From Pogonophryne albipinna (Eukaryota; Chordata; Actinopteri; Perciformes; Artedidraconidae), in the NCBI GenBank assembly GCA_028583405.1, contig CM053261.1, positions 15,120,783 through 15,184,782 of the forward strand: 64,000 nucleotides of DNA, written 5' to 3'. This document shows positions 42,609 through 53,670 of this stretch, one piece after another. The notes below the pieces were generated by a model. It saw nothing but the letters and a program-made list of their open reading frames with translations, searched no databases and was not told the DNA's origin. A program made the position numbers and the translations under genes. The number at the start of each line of letters is the position of its first letter. Position 1 is the stretch's first letter.

Positions 42609-44184
42609 CATTTGCTTCTGGACACCAAAAAGAATAGTGGGTTCCTCTGTGTCAACTTATGTAGATCAAAAGCATGTGAATAAAAACAGTCTTAAAGAGG
42701 TTCTTCATTCATTTAATTTAGGATTACTATTTGGAATACTAAAAAAACAAGAGGTTCAGTAAGTAAGGATATTAGGATCAAATGTTCTGATATTCATTTA
42801 AAAATGTCTGAGTTGGCTCATCAACTCTCTCTTGGCTGAAAGACATAAGTCAAAGTTGGAAGTGCTCGGCCATCTCAATCTTCACGTCTGGTGAGGCAGA
42901 GACGATGAGTCAAGGTCAGTTGCTGGGCAACAGAAGAAGCAATCCCGTACATAAATTGGTTTCTGACAAATCTGGGTCTTTTTCCAACAAGGCCAGTCAC
43001 TCTGCTTAGCGAGAGATGTGACCACAGAGCAGGAAGGAGGATATTTGTGCTTTCGTTTTGGAAAGAATATTGACCAGACTGTGGATGATTCTAATGAGAA
43101 GACAAGTAGAGTGACACTTCTGACTTTTTATGTTATTCAATGAATGTAGCTGTTATACCCAGATTATTAGTTCTGCAGTATATTTAGAAACACTACACAT
43201 TTAATCCTACAGAACACGTTTCAAATGTCCCTGAATTTACTGAGGACAGTCAGTATAACAGATTATATTAATATAGATATTCACAATCTGTGTTGAGGCA
43301 AATGCGCAAATAATCTACGAAATAGGAATAACATTTTCCTTTTGCTTTAAAATTGATCTTGTGTCTACAATCTATTTTGTCTACTCTTTCACTCGTTCAG
43401 GATTTCAAAGGTATTGCATGCTTTACAATGTAGATTCAATGGGGACTAATCCGTCCTCCTGCCCTTTACAAAGGAGGAGATGGACATTATAAATGTTAGA
43501 AAGATAAAACACTTGAATTAGCTAAGACTTAAATGCATTGCTTCATCTGTTTCAAAGGATTGTAAAGTATTCTGTTGGGGTGTCGAATCAAATTTGGATA
43601 GTAGGTTAATCTGCCAGTGTCACATCAGACCAAACATCTCAGTCATTAATAATGCATGTGCTTCCTCATCTATATTTCCTGTGTTCCATGCTCACATTGG
43701 CAAACTGGCACCAGAGACTCCTTTGTGCTCTGGCCCCTTGCAGAGCTGACCTGTTTTGCCTAGAATGCTAGTGCTGCATGGCAGGAAACAAATATAATTA
43801 ATTTTCTAAGTAAGTCAATAAGCAAGAAAGTAAATAAGGGTTTTAACACGCCAAATATGTGCATGCATTCTGTGTACACTGAGGTTACAGAAGGGTAATC
43901 AATTGACTGAATACTGTCCCTCAGAAAAAATATCCCACATGTCAGATACACTTTGAGATGAAACCTCCTATTTGTAATGGAAAATAGTAAAACAACAAGA
44001 TATTTCAGTAACTCATTTACATTAGTCACCCTTTTTCTCAATTTACAGATCACATGTGATAATAGTATTAGTTGTGGTAACCTTGAACCATGATTTCAGA
44101 CATTTGAAAGCAGCAAATCAACTCGGGACGACAACCCCTAAAACATTTGCACTATAAACATTTAGGCATCTCTTGTGAATGGTA
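42609..44184. other. Intergenic, no gene seen
   Basis: AT-rich sequence. The 97-aa minus-strand frame at 43760-44053 has no recognised domain. Confidence 0.45.
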
Positions 44185-44370
44185 AAGAGGTGCATTTATA
44201 TACTGCTTTTTATCTATAGAGCTTAACAATGTGCATTCAGTCACTCATGTACACACAACGATGGCAGTGAGATACCCGGCAAGGTGATAGTTGGACCATT
44301 GGGAGCAATTTAAAGTTTAATGTCTTGCCCAAGGACACTTCGACATGTGGGCAGGAGGAGCTTGGAATGG
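44185..44370 (-). repeat. Degenerate SINE-like repeat
   Basis: Contains GGGAGCAATTTAAAG and AATGTCTTGCCCAAGGACAC, which correspond to the body of the SINE family seen at 1366-1545 on the minus strand. It also has a second common block, TTCGACATGTGGGCAGGAGG. The tRNA-like head with box B is missing or diverged. Confidence 0.55.
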
Positions 44371-47140
44371 CTAAAACTAATTATAACACAGCCTCTACAG
44401 ATGCAGGATGTGGATATCTACATGTCCCATCAAAACAAACACATCACCTTCATACAACATTGAGGCAATTGTAAAATGCCCTGTTTATAACCAATAGTTT
44501 GTGCAAGCTTTTCAGCTGTTGGTTGGATCTGTTTTTTAATAAATCCAAAGGAAATCAAATGTGGCAGGGGTTTGACAAATACCTCTGGATGCTGGATCCA
44601 ACATTTCAGCAGATGTACAACACCTACTTGATACATGGGAAGATAAGAGGAAGGCAAAACAAAACAAATCAGACAAACAAACGTGCATGCTGCTGACACA
44701 GCCTTTCAGTTTTGGCAGGTGCTCATGCTCTATTAATCGCCTAAAGTGTGAGATTTGTATTGAACTAAATGGTATGCACCAGTAACAGCTGTGGCCACTG
44801 CATCAAAATGTAATGAGTGCATAAATAAAAGCAGAGATGATGATGAGAATTACAAAGGCCTGCTGGGATATTACACCTCTCCAACGAGCATGGCTGGATA
44901 CTACCTAATATATGGCATTCACGAGTGTTGTGATAATGTCAGGAGAAAGAGCAAAGCATCAGATAAAATAAGTATCATTATGTCCTTAAATCATGTGATC
45001 AACCTTTTTTCTGTCTACATATAATTGGTGCCACACTCTATTAGATTTACTCAGTCTATTTTAGCGGTCGTCATCACAATACTTTGCAGCGTAAACAGAT
45101 TACATTCCCTCTCACCCAATTAAAAACAGCTGATCCTAATCAGCCCAATGATGACAAGGCCTGATGCAAAAAGAGGAATGGAATAAAGAAAGCACCACAG
45201 ACAGAAGGAATACAATCCAACATATTTATTGAGTAGAGTTATACTACCCCAATATGTTCCAATGTATCTGTGTTGAGATTGTGTGTGTGTAAGGAAGTAA
45301 TCACTATTACAATCAGATTATTCATATTCTCCTTGGATCATCTACCAATTAGTGTATAGGTACCAAACTTCCTCCACGACAGTATTATAGAGATAAGATG
45401 ACTAAAACAAGGGAACTAGTTATCGTGAATCTACACTGCTACCGGCTGTCCCCCAGGACACAAATTGAAAAGTCTTTATCAGCTACAGTATGCCTACTCT
45501 TAAAAATGCCAAGAGTGGGTGTAACGAATGATGAGATACGGCTCTATAAAATGGAAACACCTGTGGATAATGCATTTTGTATGACAAGGAAAATAAAGGA
45601 ACTCAAAAGCAGGATGTGCACAAAAAGGGGCTTTAATATTCGCCCTGATCTGCCTAGATACTGTATTTATAGGCAGGTCGCAGTCTGTTTCCCAATGCTT
45701 CCCATTCTAACCTTTTTTCTCCACTCTGCCATGATGACATTTATTTTGAACATCAAAAACACATTATTACTCCCTCCAGAGTTTCCTCTCCTCAATATAA
45801 AGTCCAACATACATGTGATAAAAGTGGCATGCAGTCTTTCTCTTAGACCTCTGGGATATGTTTTTATATGCCACTGATGATACTTGATGAGGTTTGTTTG
45901 GCAGTCGTGTCTAGCTTTGGGGGAATTGTGTGTGTTAGAACCTGGCTTCGGCCTTCAGGGTGTCAAATTTGTAGCAATAACCATTAAGGTTGACAGCCGG
46001 AAAGTATAGGCTGTGCTCAATCTTGGTCTCATACTGACTGGAAGGCAGCGCATAATTTAATAAATTCTTCAAGAATCAGGAAAATGTGAACAGGTGTACT
46101 CCTACAGGAGAGTCCTTACAATATCTAGCAGGTTTTGGAATCCACGTCTCCCGAGTGAAATAATGCAATACAGGATGATGGTACTCAACAATATTTGTTT
46201 TGGGAGCCACAACTCGAGCACACTTTATGATCCCTCGGGGTAAAAACGTTAGTATCTCTAGAGAAAAACTATCAAAGTGGGTGTGTTTACTCTTCTGGCA
46301 GCTTCAACAGCTCTGGGTATTTTGACATTCTGCTTCGGACTCCCACACTAACAGACATTAACAGAATATGGCCATGCTGCAAAACACAAACATGCCCCCT
46401 TGCACCACACACAGCTTTATGGATACATAACAGCACACACACACAGCATTCCCTCTTTGCCCCATTGGTGAATCCAACTTTTGTGGCCCACATAGTTAGT
46501 GGGGTGATATACCTCCACAGTCAGCAGCAATGACAGCATTTAGAGCATTCTGGGATTTATTTCAACAAATAAGCACCAGGGCCAAGCACATACAGTACAC
46601 ATTTTTTATAATATGCCTAGAAGAAATGGCTTTGCAAAACAACTATGACAGCAGCCTTTAATATGAAGTTCAAATTTACTTGCCATTTTACATAAAAAGG
46701 ATATAAATTAGGATACGCAGAGGGTTTTTAAAAGTGACATTATAGGCAGAGCAGACAGTATACTAACTGACGTGAATTCAAAGTGGTTTATTGTCCTTCT
46801 TGAACAATGTTATTGGAAATGATCCCATAAAACTGTAAATGGACTATATTTACAGTATAAAGGGACATTCTACAAACCAATCACGGAGCTCTACAACACG
46901 TGAAAAGCATATTTTCGTACAATAATAGCAGAGGTTATAAAGCAAGATGCAAAACTGCTCATCAGGAGGGGCAAGATAATAAAAAAGGAACTGTCCAATT
47001 ACTAGACGGCCGCTCTACCTCCTCTGTAATGTCGTCTTTGACATAAACACTTTAAAATGATTGCATCTGGAAAGCCAGGTGTCTGATTTTAAGTGTAGTG
47101 TTGGACCTAGGCTAGTGTACGTTTATATTATTTATCAATA
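44371..47140. other. Intergenic, no gene seen
   Basis: AT-rich sequence. A 159-aa frame at 45398-45877 has no recognised domain or conserved composition. No repeats with clear ends were found. Confidence 0.45.
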
Positions 47141-47269
47141 ACGGTAGGGGAACACAAGATGACAAGTTAATGTCTTAAATGCATTGCTGGCTTTTATCAT
47201 TGCATATACAATATAAAAGCCATCATTGCATTTAAGACTTTAACTTGTCATCTTGTGTTCCCCTACCGT
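47141..47269. repeat. Near-perfect 129-bp inverted repeat (hairpin)
   Basis: The arms 47141-47197 and 47213-47269 (57 bp each) pair with three mismatches around a 15-nt loop. The outer ends are ACGGTAGGGGAACAC. A transcript from either strand would fold into one long stem. It is either a palindromic MITE or a hairpin-RNA-like locus. No convincing target duplication was found. Confidence 0.8.
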
Positions 47270-47733
47270 ATATAAAGGCAAAATACAGCACCACATGAAT
47301 CAGAAATATTTACAAGAAATGAATGTCATGAGCCCATGACATTTTGTCTGTGCTTCAATTAGGCATGTGCTTTAATATGTGTTCTTTCATACAAATATTC
47401 ATTAAAAACTTGAGGAAAACACGTAAGCTGCTGAAAACACTTTATGACACATCAGCAATCAAAAAAGGTATGGCCAGAATAAGTTTCAGCAATATTATTT
47501 ATTGTTGAGTGAAGCTAGACAGCCAGCTTACATTCAAACATCCTCCAATAAAGCCACAAGGACTTTCAACTTAACTGTAGTTACTTCTTTTGGATTTGTA
47601 AAACTGTCCAAATACTGAGATAATGACGTAAATCGATGCCTTGTTTGTCCAGTATATTTTACCAAACGCAGAGTGCTCACTCTGACACTTTGAGCTTATA
47701 AAACCTTAAATGACTGACAAACTTTAAAGGCAG
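47270..47733. other. Intergenic, no gene seen
   Basis: AT-rich flank immediately left of the DIRS insertion. No feature recognised. Confidence 0.45.
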
Positions 47734-47782
47734 AACTATAGGTTACTTACGTAACCCCAGTTCTCAGAGTAACATGAAGTGA

Positions 47783-47957
47783 GATGTCTCACTATGGGAT
47801 GCGCCTCAACGCGTATGCAAACAGAAGCATCAATCTCATTACGCCAATCCTGATTGGCTGGTGATCTTGACGTCAACGTCAGGGAATCCACCCACCCTTT
47901 AAGTAGCTTGCGCTACGACGCAGCGTCATTCAAAATAAGCACCTCTTCTCGCTTCGC
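47783..47957. repeat. DIRS inverted terminal repeat, window-left (element 3')
   Basis: Inverse copy of 53671-53846. It is identical over about 152 bp from the end (GATGTCTCACTATGGGATGC) through TTTAAGTAGCTTGCGCTACG, then slightly gapped to CTTCTCGCTTC. An outer extension (47737-47782) continues to the element end. Confidence 0.92.
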
Positions 47958-47979
47958 CTTAGCAAGAAGGGCCGTCTGG

Positions 47980-48074
47980 TGAGACATCTCACTTCATGTT
48001 ACTCTGAGAACTGGGGTTACGTAAGTAACCTATAGTTCTCATTCATAACACTCCGTTCGATGTCTCACTATGGG
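47980..48074. repeat. DIRS internal complementary region (ICR)
   Basis: The segment 47980-48033 is a perfect inverse copy of the left outer end (47738-47791). The segment 48034-48074 is a perfect inverse copy of the right outer end (53830-53870). The two are joined head to tail, sharing GTT/AAC at the junction. This is the hallmark arrangement of DIRS elements, where the ICR templates joining of the two ends during circle formation. Confidence 0.93.
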
Positions 48075-48136
48075 ATATTGAAACTCCCGTATTGCTAGAC
48101 ATGCTTATCTCGAAAATCACCAAAAACAACCAGAAC

Positions 48137-49195
48137 TTAACAGGTAGAACTCTGTCTCAACACGGGGCCCAGCACTGCGCGGGCCACACTTGGAGCAGAG
48201 ACATCTAGCCTGTAAAAGCGGACAAAAGTGAGCGGCGAGGACCAGCTCGCTGCTGCACAAATGTCTTGGATGGAAACACCCTTGAACAAAGCCCAGGATG
48301 TAGCCAGTCCACGAGTAGAATGAGCACGCAGGCCCGTTGGTGCCTGCAAACCCTGACTCGTATAAGCCAGAGCAATCGCTTCCACAATCCAGTGGGAGAG
48401 CCGTTGCCTGGTAACGGGCTTGCCCTTCTGAGGGTTAGCCCAGGATACAAAGAGTTGGTCATTGCATCGAAACTCTCTTGACCTGTCCATATAGATGCGT
48501 AAAGCACGCACTGGACACAGCAAATTCGGCCGCTGTTCCTCAGAGGAACACAGCGGCGGGGGAAATGCCACAATGTCAATGGGGGTACATGAGCCAACCA
48601 CCTTAGGTATAAAGGCAGGGTTGGGCTTCAGCAACACTCTCGTTTGCCCCGGGGCAAACTGAGTGCATGAAGGATGTACAGAGAGCGCATGAATGTCACT
48701 GACTCGCTTGGCAGATGCCAGAGCCAGTAACAGCACTGTCTTCAGTGACAGGTGTTTCATGTCAGCTTCTTCCAGGGGTTCAAATGGAGGTCGAGTGAGC
48801 CCATCTAAAACCACTGCCAAGTCCCATAAGGGCACCAGTGACCTGGAAACTGGGAGGAGCCTGCGAGCCCCTTTCATAAAACGGCAGACCAAGGGATGTT
48901 GGCTAGCCGTCTTTCCCTCAAAGCCCACATGGCATGCAGCAATAGCAGCCAGGTACACTTTGATCGTAGAGAAAGCTCTGTGTTTATCAATTAAGTCCTG
49001 TAGAAATGATAAAATCACCCTGACAGGACATTGAAAAGAGATGTGTCCTTTTTGAAGGCACCACTCCTCAAACACCCTCCACTTACAGTCATAGAGAGAC
49101 CTGGTGGAGGAAGCTCTTGCACTCTGAATAGTGTTTATCACCTTCTGAGGGAGCCCCACTGTATTCAGATTGTACCACTCACGGGCCAGGCCCAT
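48137..49195 (-). CDS. DIRS tyrosine recombinase
   Basis: A 352-aa recombinase if started at the ATG at 49195 (MGLAREWYNLNTVGLP). The same frame stays open far upstream, so the true start is uncertain. The N-terminal core-binding region includes STRSLYDCKWRVFEEWC. The catalytic domain shows Arg164 (LASAKRVSDIHAL), the His292-x-x-Arg295 box (AHSTRG), Trp318 (AASWSSP) and the nucleophile Tyr328 (VRFYRL), so the R-HxxR-Y set is intact. It would integrate a circular DNA copy by strand exchange, replacing the DDE integrase of LTR elements. It overlaps the end of the RNase H/methyltransferase-like frame by about 30 nt in a different phase, as in other DIRS elements. Stop at 48137. Confidence 0.92.
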   Translation of the reverse strand: MGLAREWYNLNTVGLPQKVINTIQSARASSTRSLYDCKWRVFEEWCLQKGHISFQCPVRVILSFLQDLIDKHRAFSTIKVYLAAIAACHVGFEGKTASQHPLVCRFMKGARRLLPVSRSLVPLWDLAVVLDGLTRPPFEPLEEADMKHLSLKTVLLLALASAKRVSDIHALSVHPSCTQFAPGQTRVLLKPNPAFIPKVVGSCTPIDIVAFPPPLCSSEEQRPNLLCPVRALRIYMDRSREFRCNDQLFVSWANPQKGKPVTRQRLSHWIVEAIALAYTSQGLQAPTGLRAHSTRGLATSWALFKGVSIQDICAAASWSSPLTFVRFYRLDVSAPSVARAVLGPVLRQSSTC

Positions 49196-50083
49196 AGTGC
49201 CAAGCGCTCTGGGTGTGGGTGAAAGATCGCCCCCCCCGCCTGAGACAGTATGTCCCTGCGTAGTGGGAGCTGCCACGGCTGCCCGCACAGCAGCTGATAT
49301 ATCTCCGCCAGCCAGTACATTGCAGGCCAGTGCGGAGCTATCAGGATAAGTGTGTGGCGTTGTTCTCTCACTCTGGCCAGAGTTGGGGGTATCAGAGCCA
49401 GGGGTGGGAACGCGTACAGAAGGACCGGAGGCCAAACGTGCGCGAGCGCGTCCACGCCTAACGGTGCGTTTAAATCGCGCATTGAAAAGAACAGCTGACA
49501 TTGAGCATTTTCTTTTGATGCGAACAGATCTACCGCGGCTCGGCCGTAACGCACCCACAGCTGACTCACAATCATTGGATGTAGAGTCCAGTCTGCATAT
49601 AGTGGTGCACCTCTGGACAGCAGATCTGCCCCGAGGTTCATCACTCCTGGTACGTGCGTCGCTCTCAGAGAGAGGAGACGTCCGCAGCTCCATAAGATCA
49701 GTTTGCGTGCCAGCATGTGTAACTGGAGAGAACGCAAACCCCCTTGGCGGTTTATATACGATATTGTGGTCGTGTTGTCTGTCCTCACGAGGACATGATG
49801 TCCTCTGAGAAAAGGCAGAAAGCGTTTCAGGGTGAGGAACACCGCTAAAAGCTCCAGATAATTTATGTGTGACCGTTGGAGGTCTCTGCTCCAGAGACCC
49901 CTCACAGGTCGACCTTCGTATATATCCCCCCAGCCCGTCAGACATGCGTCTGTGGTGACCACCTTCCGCGATAGGACAGCACCCATAGGCACGCCCCGTA
50001 CTAGAAAAGTCGGGTGTAGCCAGTGGCGCAGAGCCATTACGCATTTCATAGTGACCATCACTCTCCGCGCGCCATGACGCGGG
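49165..50083 (-). pseudogene. DIRS RNase H and methyltransferase-like domains (shifted frame)
   Basis: The frame carries an RNase H domain with the acidic residues VVTTDACLTGWG, NYLELLAVF, VRTDNTTT and NLGADLLSR. It continues with the DAM-like methyltransferase-type region of DIRS pol (AAVDLFASKENAQCQLFFS, LLYAFPPLALIPP, LILIAPHWPAMYWLAEI) and ends LPLRRDILSQAGG then a stop at 49165. It is out of phase with the RT frame. Homology crosses the boundary within a G4 tract at 50081-50084, so a one-base indel there has probably separated it from RT. RNase H removes the RNA template during cDNA synthesis. The role of the methyltransferase-like region is not established. Confidence 0.85.
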
Positions 50084-51559
50084 GTCCAATCTGAGGGCAG
50101 CTACCCAGCGCTGAAACTCCCTCATGTGTAAGCGTCCCAGCCGTACCACCAGAATGGCTGACGCCATGAGCCCCAGCAACCGCAGACATGATCTGAAGAG
50201 AACATATTTGCGTGGCTGGAAATGAGCGAGGCAAGCCCTGAAGGCTTTCACTCTCTCTGCTGACAAGCGGGCTGTAAAGGGCACCGAATTCAGGCGTAGG
50301 CCCAGGAAGAGTACAGTCTGGGCTGGAGACAACATGCTCTTTTCTGTGTTTATTACAAAACCCAGGTCGAGCAGGTGTTTTACGAGGACATTCGTCTGCG
50401 TAATAGCCTCTTGCTCCGATTGTGCGAGAAGGAGCCAATCGTCCAGATAAGTTGCCAGGCGAATACCCTGTTGTCTTAACGGGGCTATCGCGGCTTCCGT
50501 ACACCGTACAAACACTCGCGGGCTGAGAGACAGACCGAAGGGAAGTACTCTGTACTCGTAACAGACACCCTGAAAGGCGAACCTCAGATATTTCCTGTGT
50601 GGGTAATATACTGGGATGTGGAAATACGCATCTTTCAGGTCGACTGATGTGAACCAGTCGTTTTGGCGCACGAGACGCAACAGAGATGTGTGAGTGAGCA
50701 TTCTGAATTTGTACCTTTTGAGATATTTGTTCAGAGCTCTCAAATCTAGTATAGGCCGAATTCCGTTCCCTCCCCGCTTGGGAACGAGGAAATACTTGGA
50801 ATAAAAGCCGCTCTGACTCTGTTCGGCGGGTATTATAGATATAGCCTTCTTTTCTAGTAGCGAGAAAATCTCTTGCTCTAGAATATGGGCCGACTCTCCC
50901 CGGGCCTGTGAATACAGAATGCCCGAGAAGTGAGGGGGGGTGACAGCGAATTGGAGCCTGTAGCCCCGTGTTACTGTCTTGAAAACCCAAGCAGAATCTG
51001 TGAGCATCCTCCACCTTTCGCTTCTCAAAGCGAGCGGAGATGTCACAGCTCTGTCGTCTGCCCTCAGTGTCTCTATTTGTTGTGTTATGGGGCCCTCTAG
51101 TGTCTGAACACGGTGGTACCCCAGGTCGACAACCCCGGCCGACACTGCGCATGCGCGTGGCGGTGGTGCCTTCACAATCCCGTCTATTGTCCGCCTTTTG
51201 AGAGAGGCCGTAGCCGCTATCAAAAGAGGGGCAGACGACAGACTGTTTATTGGTTTTATTGTTTTTCTTTTCATTTTTATTGACTGCGCCCTTGGCTTCA
51301 AGCCTGGAAACGACAGTGGAAAATGATTTATTTTTAAACAACAATGATGACATGTGTTTGTGTGACTTAAACAGGCAGCGGAACTCGCTGTCTTTGATGT
51401 TAAGTCCATTTCCCTGATGGCGCGAACTTGAGGATGACGTTCTGGCATCACTCGAGGCGGCGGGAAGATGGGGGCATGGTGGCACCCCGAAAACACATAA
51501 GCATCTAACACTGGAACGTGCTCTGGAGCTGGGGAACAGGGAACTTCCAGCTCCTTCAT
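50084..51559 (-). pseudogene. DIRS reverse transcriptase
   Basis: It starts at ATG 51559, 22 nt after the gag stop. RT core motifs in order: SKYFLVPKRGGNGIRPILDL (about residues 253-272), SVDLKDAYFHIPV with the first catalytic Asp (~305-317), RVLPFGLSLSPRVF (~337-350) and the catalytic LATYLDDWLLLAQ (YLDD at 371-374), then VLFLGLRLNS. About 240 residues precede the core. The frame then runs out of phase with the RNase H region but stays open for more than 800 nt and joins the recombinase frame, giving a formal ORF of 1140 codons (48137-51559). That uninterrupted frame is best read as RT plus out-of-phase sequence plus recombinase, not as one protein. Confidence 0.88.
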
Positions 51560-51580
51560 CGAGGAGAGGAGAGGAGGCTG

Positions 51581-53215
51581 TCAGGCCGCCCGCTTCTTCT
51601 TCCTCGCCTGGTGGCTGAAAACCTGGGTCGGCTGCGCTTGAGCGGCAGCTGCCGGGACCGGAGATTTTCTTGGCCAGCTCCCTCTTGCCTCGCGTCTGGG
51701 CTGGGGACCCGGGACGGGCTGCGGTCTCTGCTGCTTCGGTATTTTGAACCGGACAGGACGTGAGACAGCTTGGGTGAAGGCCTGCCGCGGGACCATTGGA
51801 GGTGGCGGCTGGACCCTTCGGGGGAGACAGAGCTGGAGAGCCTCGTCTCCCTTCCTTTTTGACTCGCACCTCAGCTGCATTGAAGCTAGAGCGGAGCCAA
51901 ATATGCCCTCGGGAACAATAGGCATGTCCAGAACATCCTCTTTTTCCCGGTCTGGAAGGTTGGTCAGGTTGAGCCATCTGGCTCTCTCCTGTACCACCAT
52001 CATTCCCAGCGCTTTGCCCGTGGCTTGGACTGCACAGCGCTGCACACGGAGGCAAATGTCCGTGATCGCTGCGATCTCGTCCCACACGGCAGGCTCAGGT
52101 CTGCTCGACATGTCCTCGCAAAGCTCCGCCTGGTAGGCGGTCAGCAGCGAGGAGACGTTGAGAGCCCTGGCGGACAAAGCTGCGGCTTTATAGGCCCGTT
52201 CGGTCATCGCTGACTGGAACCGGTCTGCCTTCGCCGGTAGCATGGGGTTCCTGCTTGGTGTCGAAGCCAGCCTCGGTTGGAGGTGGGCTGCCACCAGCGG
52301 TTCCATGGGCGGCATGCGGAGCAGGCCGAGCCTCTCCATACCGTCACAGTCCAGGGAGGAGGCACCCTGGATTGGGGCCTTGTTGCTGAAGGGACGGTCT
52401 CTCCACGAGACCGACACCTCGTCCAGCATCTCCGGAAAGACTGGAAGGAGCTGACTCTTCGTCCTCGCTGCTTGGGGCAAGTTCTTCCCCTCGTAGCGAG
52501 ATCTGGAGGTCTCCTTGGCCACTTCAGGCCATGGGATGTCCAGCCTGGACGCAGCGCGTTGACACACGGCCTGCAAGTCCATGCTTAGGACGGGCGAAGC
52601 TGGTGTACTCTCGCCCGGGTGAGCGGACATCGCTCCCGGCTTTGCAGCCTGAGCCGATGAAACAAAGATGTCATCCCCATCCGAGTCAGACAGGAGGAAC
52701 TCAGAGGCATCCTCTTCGTCCTCCATGTAGTCCAACTCCAGGACATCCTCCGCGGGTGGAACCATGGTGAGGTCCAATTGGGAGCCCCAGCTTGACACAG
52801 CGCGGGGCTCCGCTCTCGCGGCTCTTGCCGCCACCGGGTCCCAGCCTGAAACGGCGTGGGGCTCCGGTTCAGCGGCTGTCGCCGTTGATGAGCCCCAGTC
52901 TGACACAGCGCGGGGCTCAATCTCTACGGCGGACGCCACCATGTCTTGATTGCCGGACGGCGAATCAGCGGACATGAGGGGGTCCTGTCCCGACAAGCTA
53001 GCTTGGCGTGCTAACCGTCGGCGGAGGCTCTTCATGGTGAAGCGGGTACAATGCCCGCATGAGCCGGGGTTATCGATAGCCTCCCGGGCGTGTTCCAGCC
53101 CGAGGCAGGACGAGCAGACCTGGTGTGAGTCTGTGCCTGAAATCTTAAACCCGCAGCCGCATAGCCGAGCCTCCGAGTCCCTGACTCCTCTGGTGTGAGG
53201 GAGAGAAGGGTCCAT
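51581..53215 (-). CDS. DIRS gag-like protein
   Basis: An intact 544-aa frame, ATG 53215 to TGA 51581, directly upstream of RT. The N-terminus has a Cys-rich motif (CGCGFKISGTDSHQVCSSC, then CGHCTRF), likely zinc-binding. An acidic stretch (ELDYMEDEEDASEF and SDSDGDD) follows, then a conserved central region (NVSSLLTAYQAELCEDM, AVQATGKALGMMVVQERARW) and a basic C-terminus rich in Pro/Arg/Gln. This is the layout of gag-like ORF1 in fish DIRS elements. It presumably packages element RNA into particles. The repeated PRAVSDWGS/PHAVSGWDP/PRAVSSWGS unit (roughly residues 100-150) is a short internal tandem repeat. The upstream leader contains a ~200-bp duplication. Confidence 0.88.
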   Translation of the reverse strand: MDPSLPHTRGVRDSEARLCGCGFKISGTDSHQVCSSCLGLEHAREAIDNPGSCGHCTRFTMKSLRRRLARQASLSGQDPLMSADSPSGNQDMVASAVEIEPRAVSDWGSSTATAAEPEPHAVSGWDPVAARAARAEPRAVSSWGSQLDLTMVPPAEDVLELDYMEDEEDASEFLLSDSDGDDIFVSSAQAAKPGAMSAHPGESTPASPVLSMDLQAVCQRAASRLDIPWPEVAKETSRSRYEGKNLPQAARTKSQLLPVFPEMLDEVSVSWRDRPFSNKAPIQGASSLDCDGMERLGLLRMPPMEPLVAAHLQPRLASTPSRNPMLPAKADRFQSAMTERAYKAAALSARALNVSSLLTAYQAELCEDMSSRPEPAVWDEIAAITDICLRVQRCAVQATGKALGMMVVQERARWLNLTNLPDREKEDVLDMPIVPEGIFGSALASMQLRCESKRKGDEALQLCLPRRVQPPPPMVPRQAFTQAVSRPVRFKIPKQQRPQPVPGPQPRREARGSWPRKSPVPAAAAQAQPTQVFSHQARKKKRAA

Positions 53216-53559
53216 CTTCGATCGCCGGGGTGTCGGCGTGGAGTGGACACGCTAGTAACAGGTACGTTACTCAGAAAAAAATCCAACCTTGCCGTTAGTC
53301 CGAAAGGAAAAAAGGCGACGGTGTAGATTTTATTCTTTAAAGAATATTAACTGGTGTGTTAATACCTTTTTTTATCTCTGTCTCCTCTGGTGTGAGAGAG
53401 AAAAGAGAACGTCCTCTTTACCGTGGTGTCGGTGTGGAGGGAAGAACAAACTAGCAACAGGTATGTTACTAGCTTGAAGAAAAAAATCAAACCTTACCGT
53501 TATTTCGACAGAAAGAACGGCGAGGCAGATTACAATATTAACTGGTGTGTTAATATTGC
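53183..53559. repeat. Tandem duplication (~198-bp period) in DIRS leader
   Basis: The copies 53183-53368 and 53380-53559 share, in order, CTCCTCTGGTGTGAG, GGTGTCGG(C/T)GTGGAG, CTAG(T/C)AACAGGTA(C/T)GTTACT and ATATTAACTGGTGTGTTAAT. The first copy contains the gag start codon (53213-53215). The second lies wholly in the leader. Confidence 0.75.
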
Positions 53560-53670
53560 TCAGTCTTCTTGCAAAGCAAAAAAGTAACCGGCTAGCGCCC
53601 GTCGACCGAATGTTAACTTTGGGTTCAATCTGTGGACCGTTAAGCTAGCCCGGTTACTGATAAGTCGAGA

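Noticed and set aside
45398..45877. 159-aa plus-strand frame
   Set aside because: Unfamiliar sequence with no motif, no paralogous copy in the window and no regulatory context; likely chance.
50058..52085. 675-codon minus-strand frame overlapping gag and RT of the DIRS element
   Set aside because: It runs out of phase with recognised gag and RT domains. Its composition is Ser/Arg/Gly-rich with no motif of its own, and it appears to be a shadow of two real frames.
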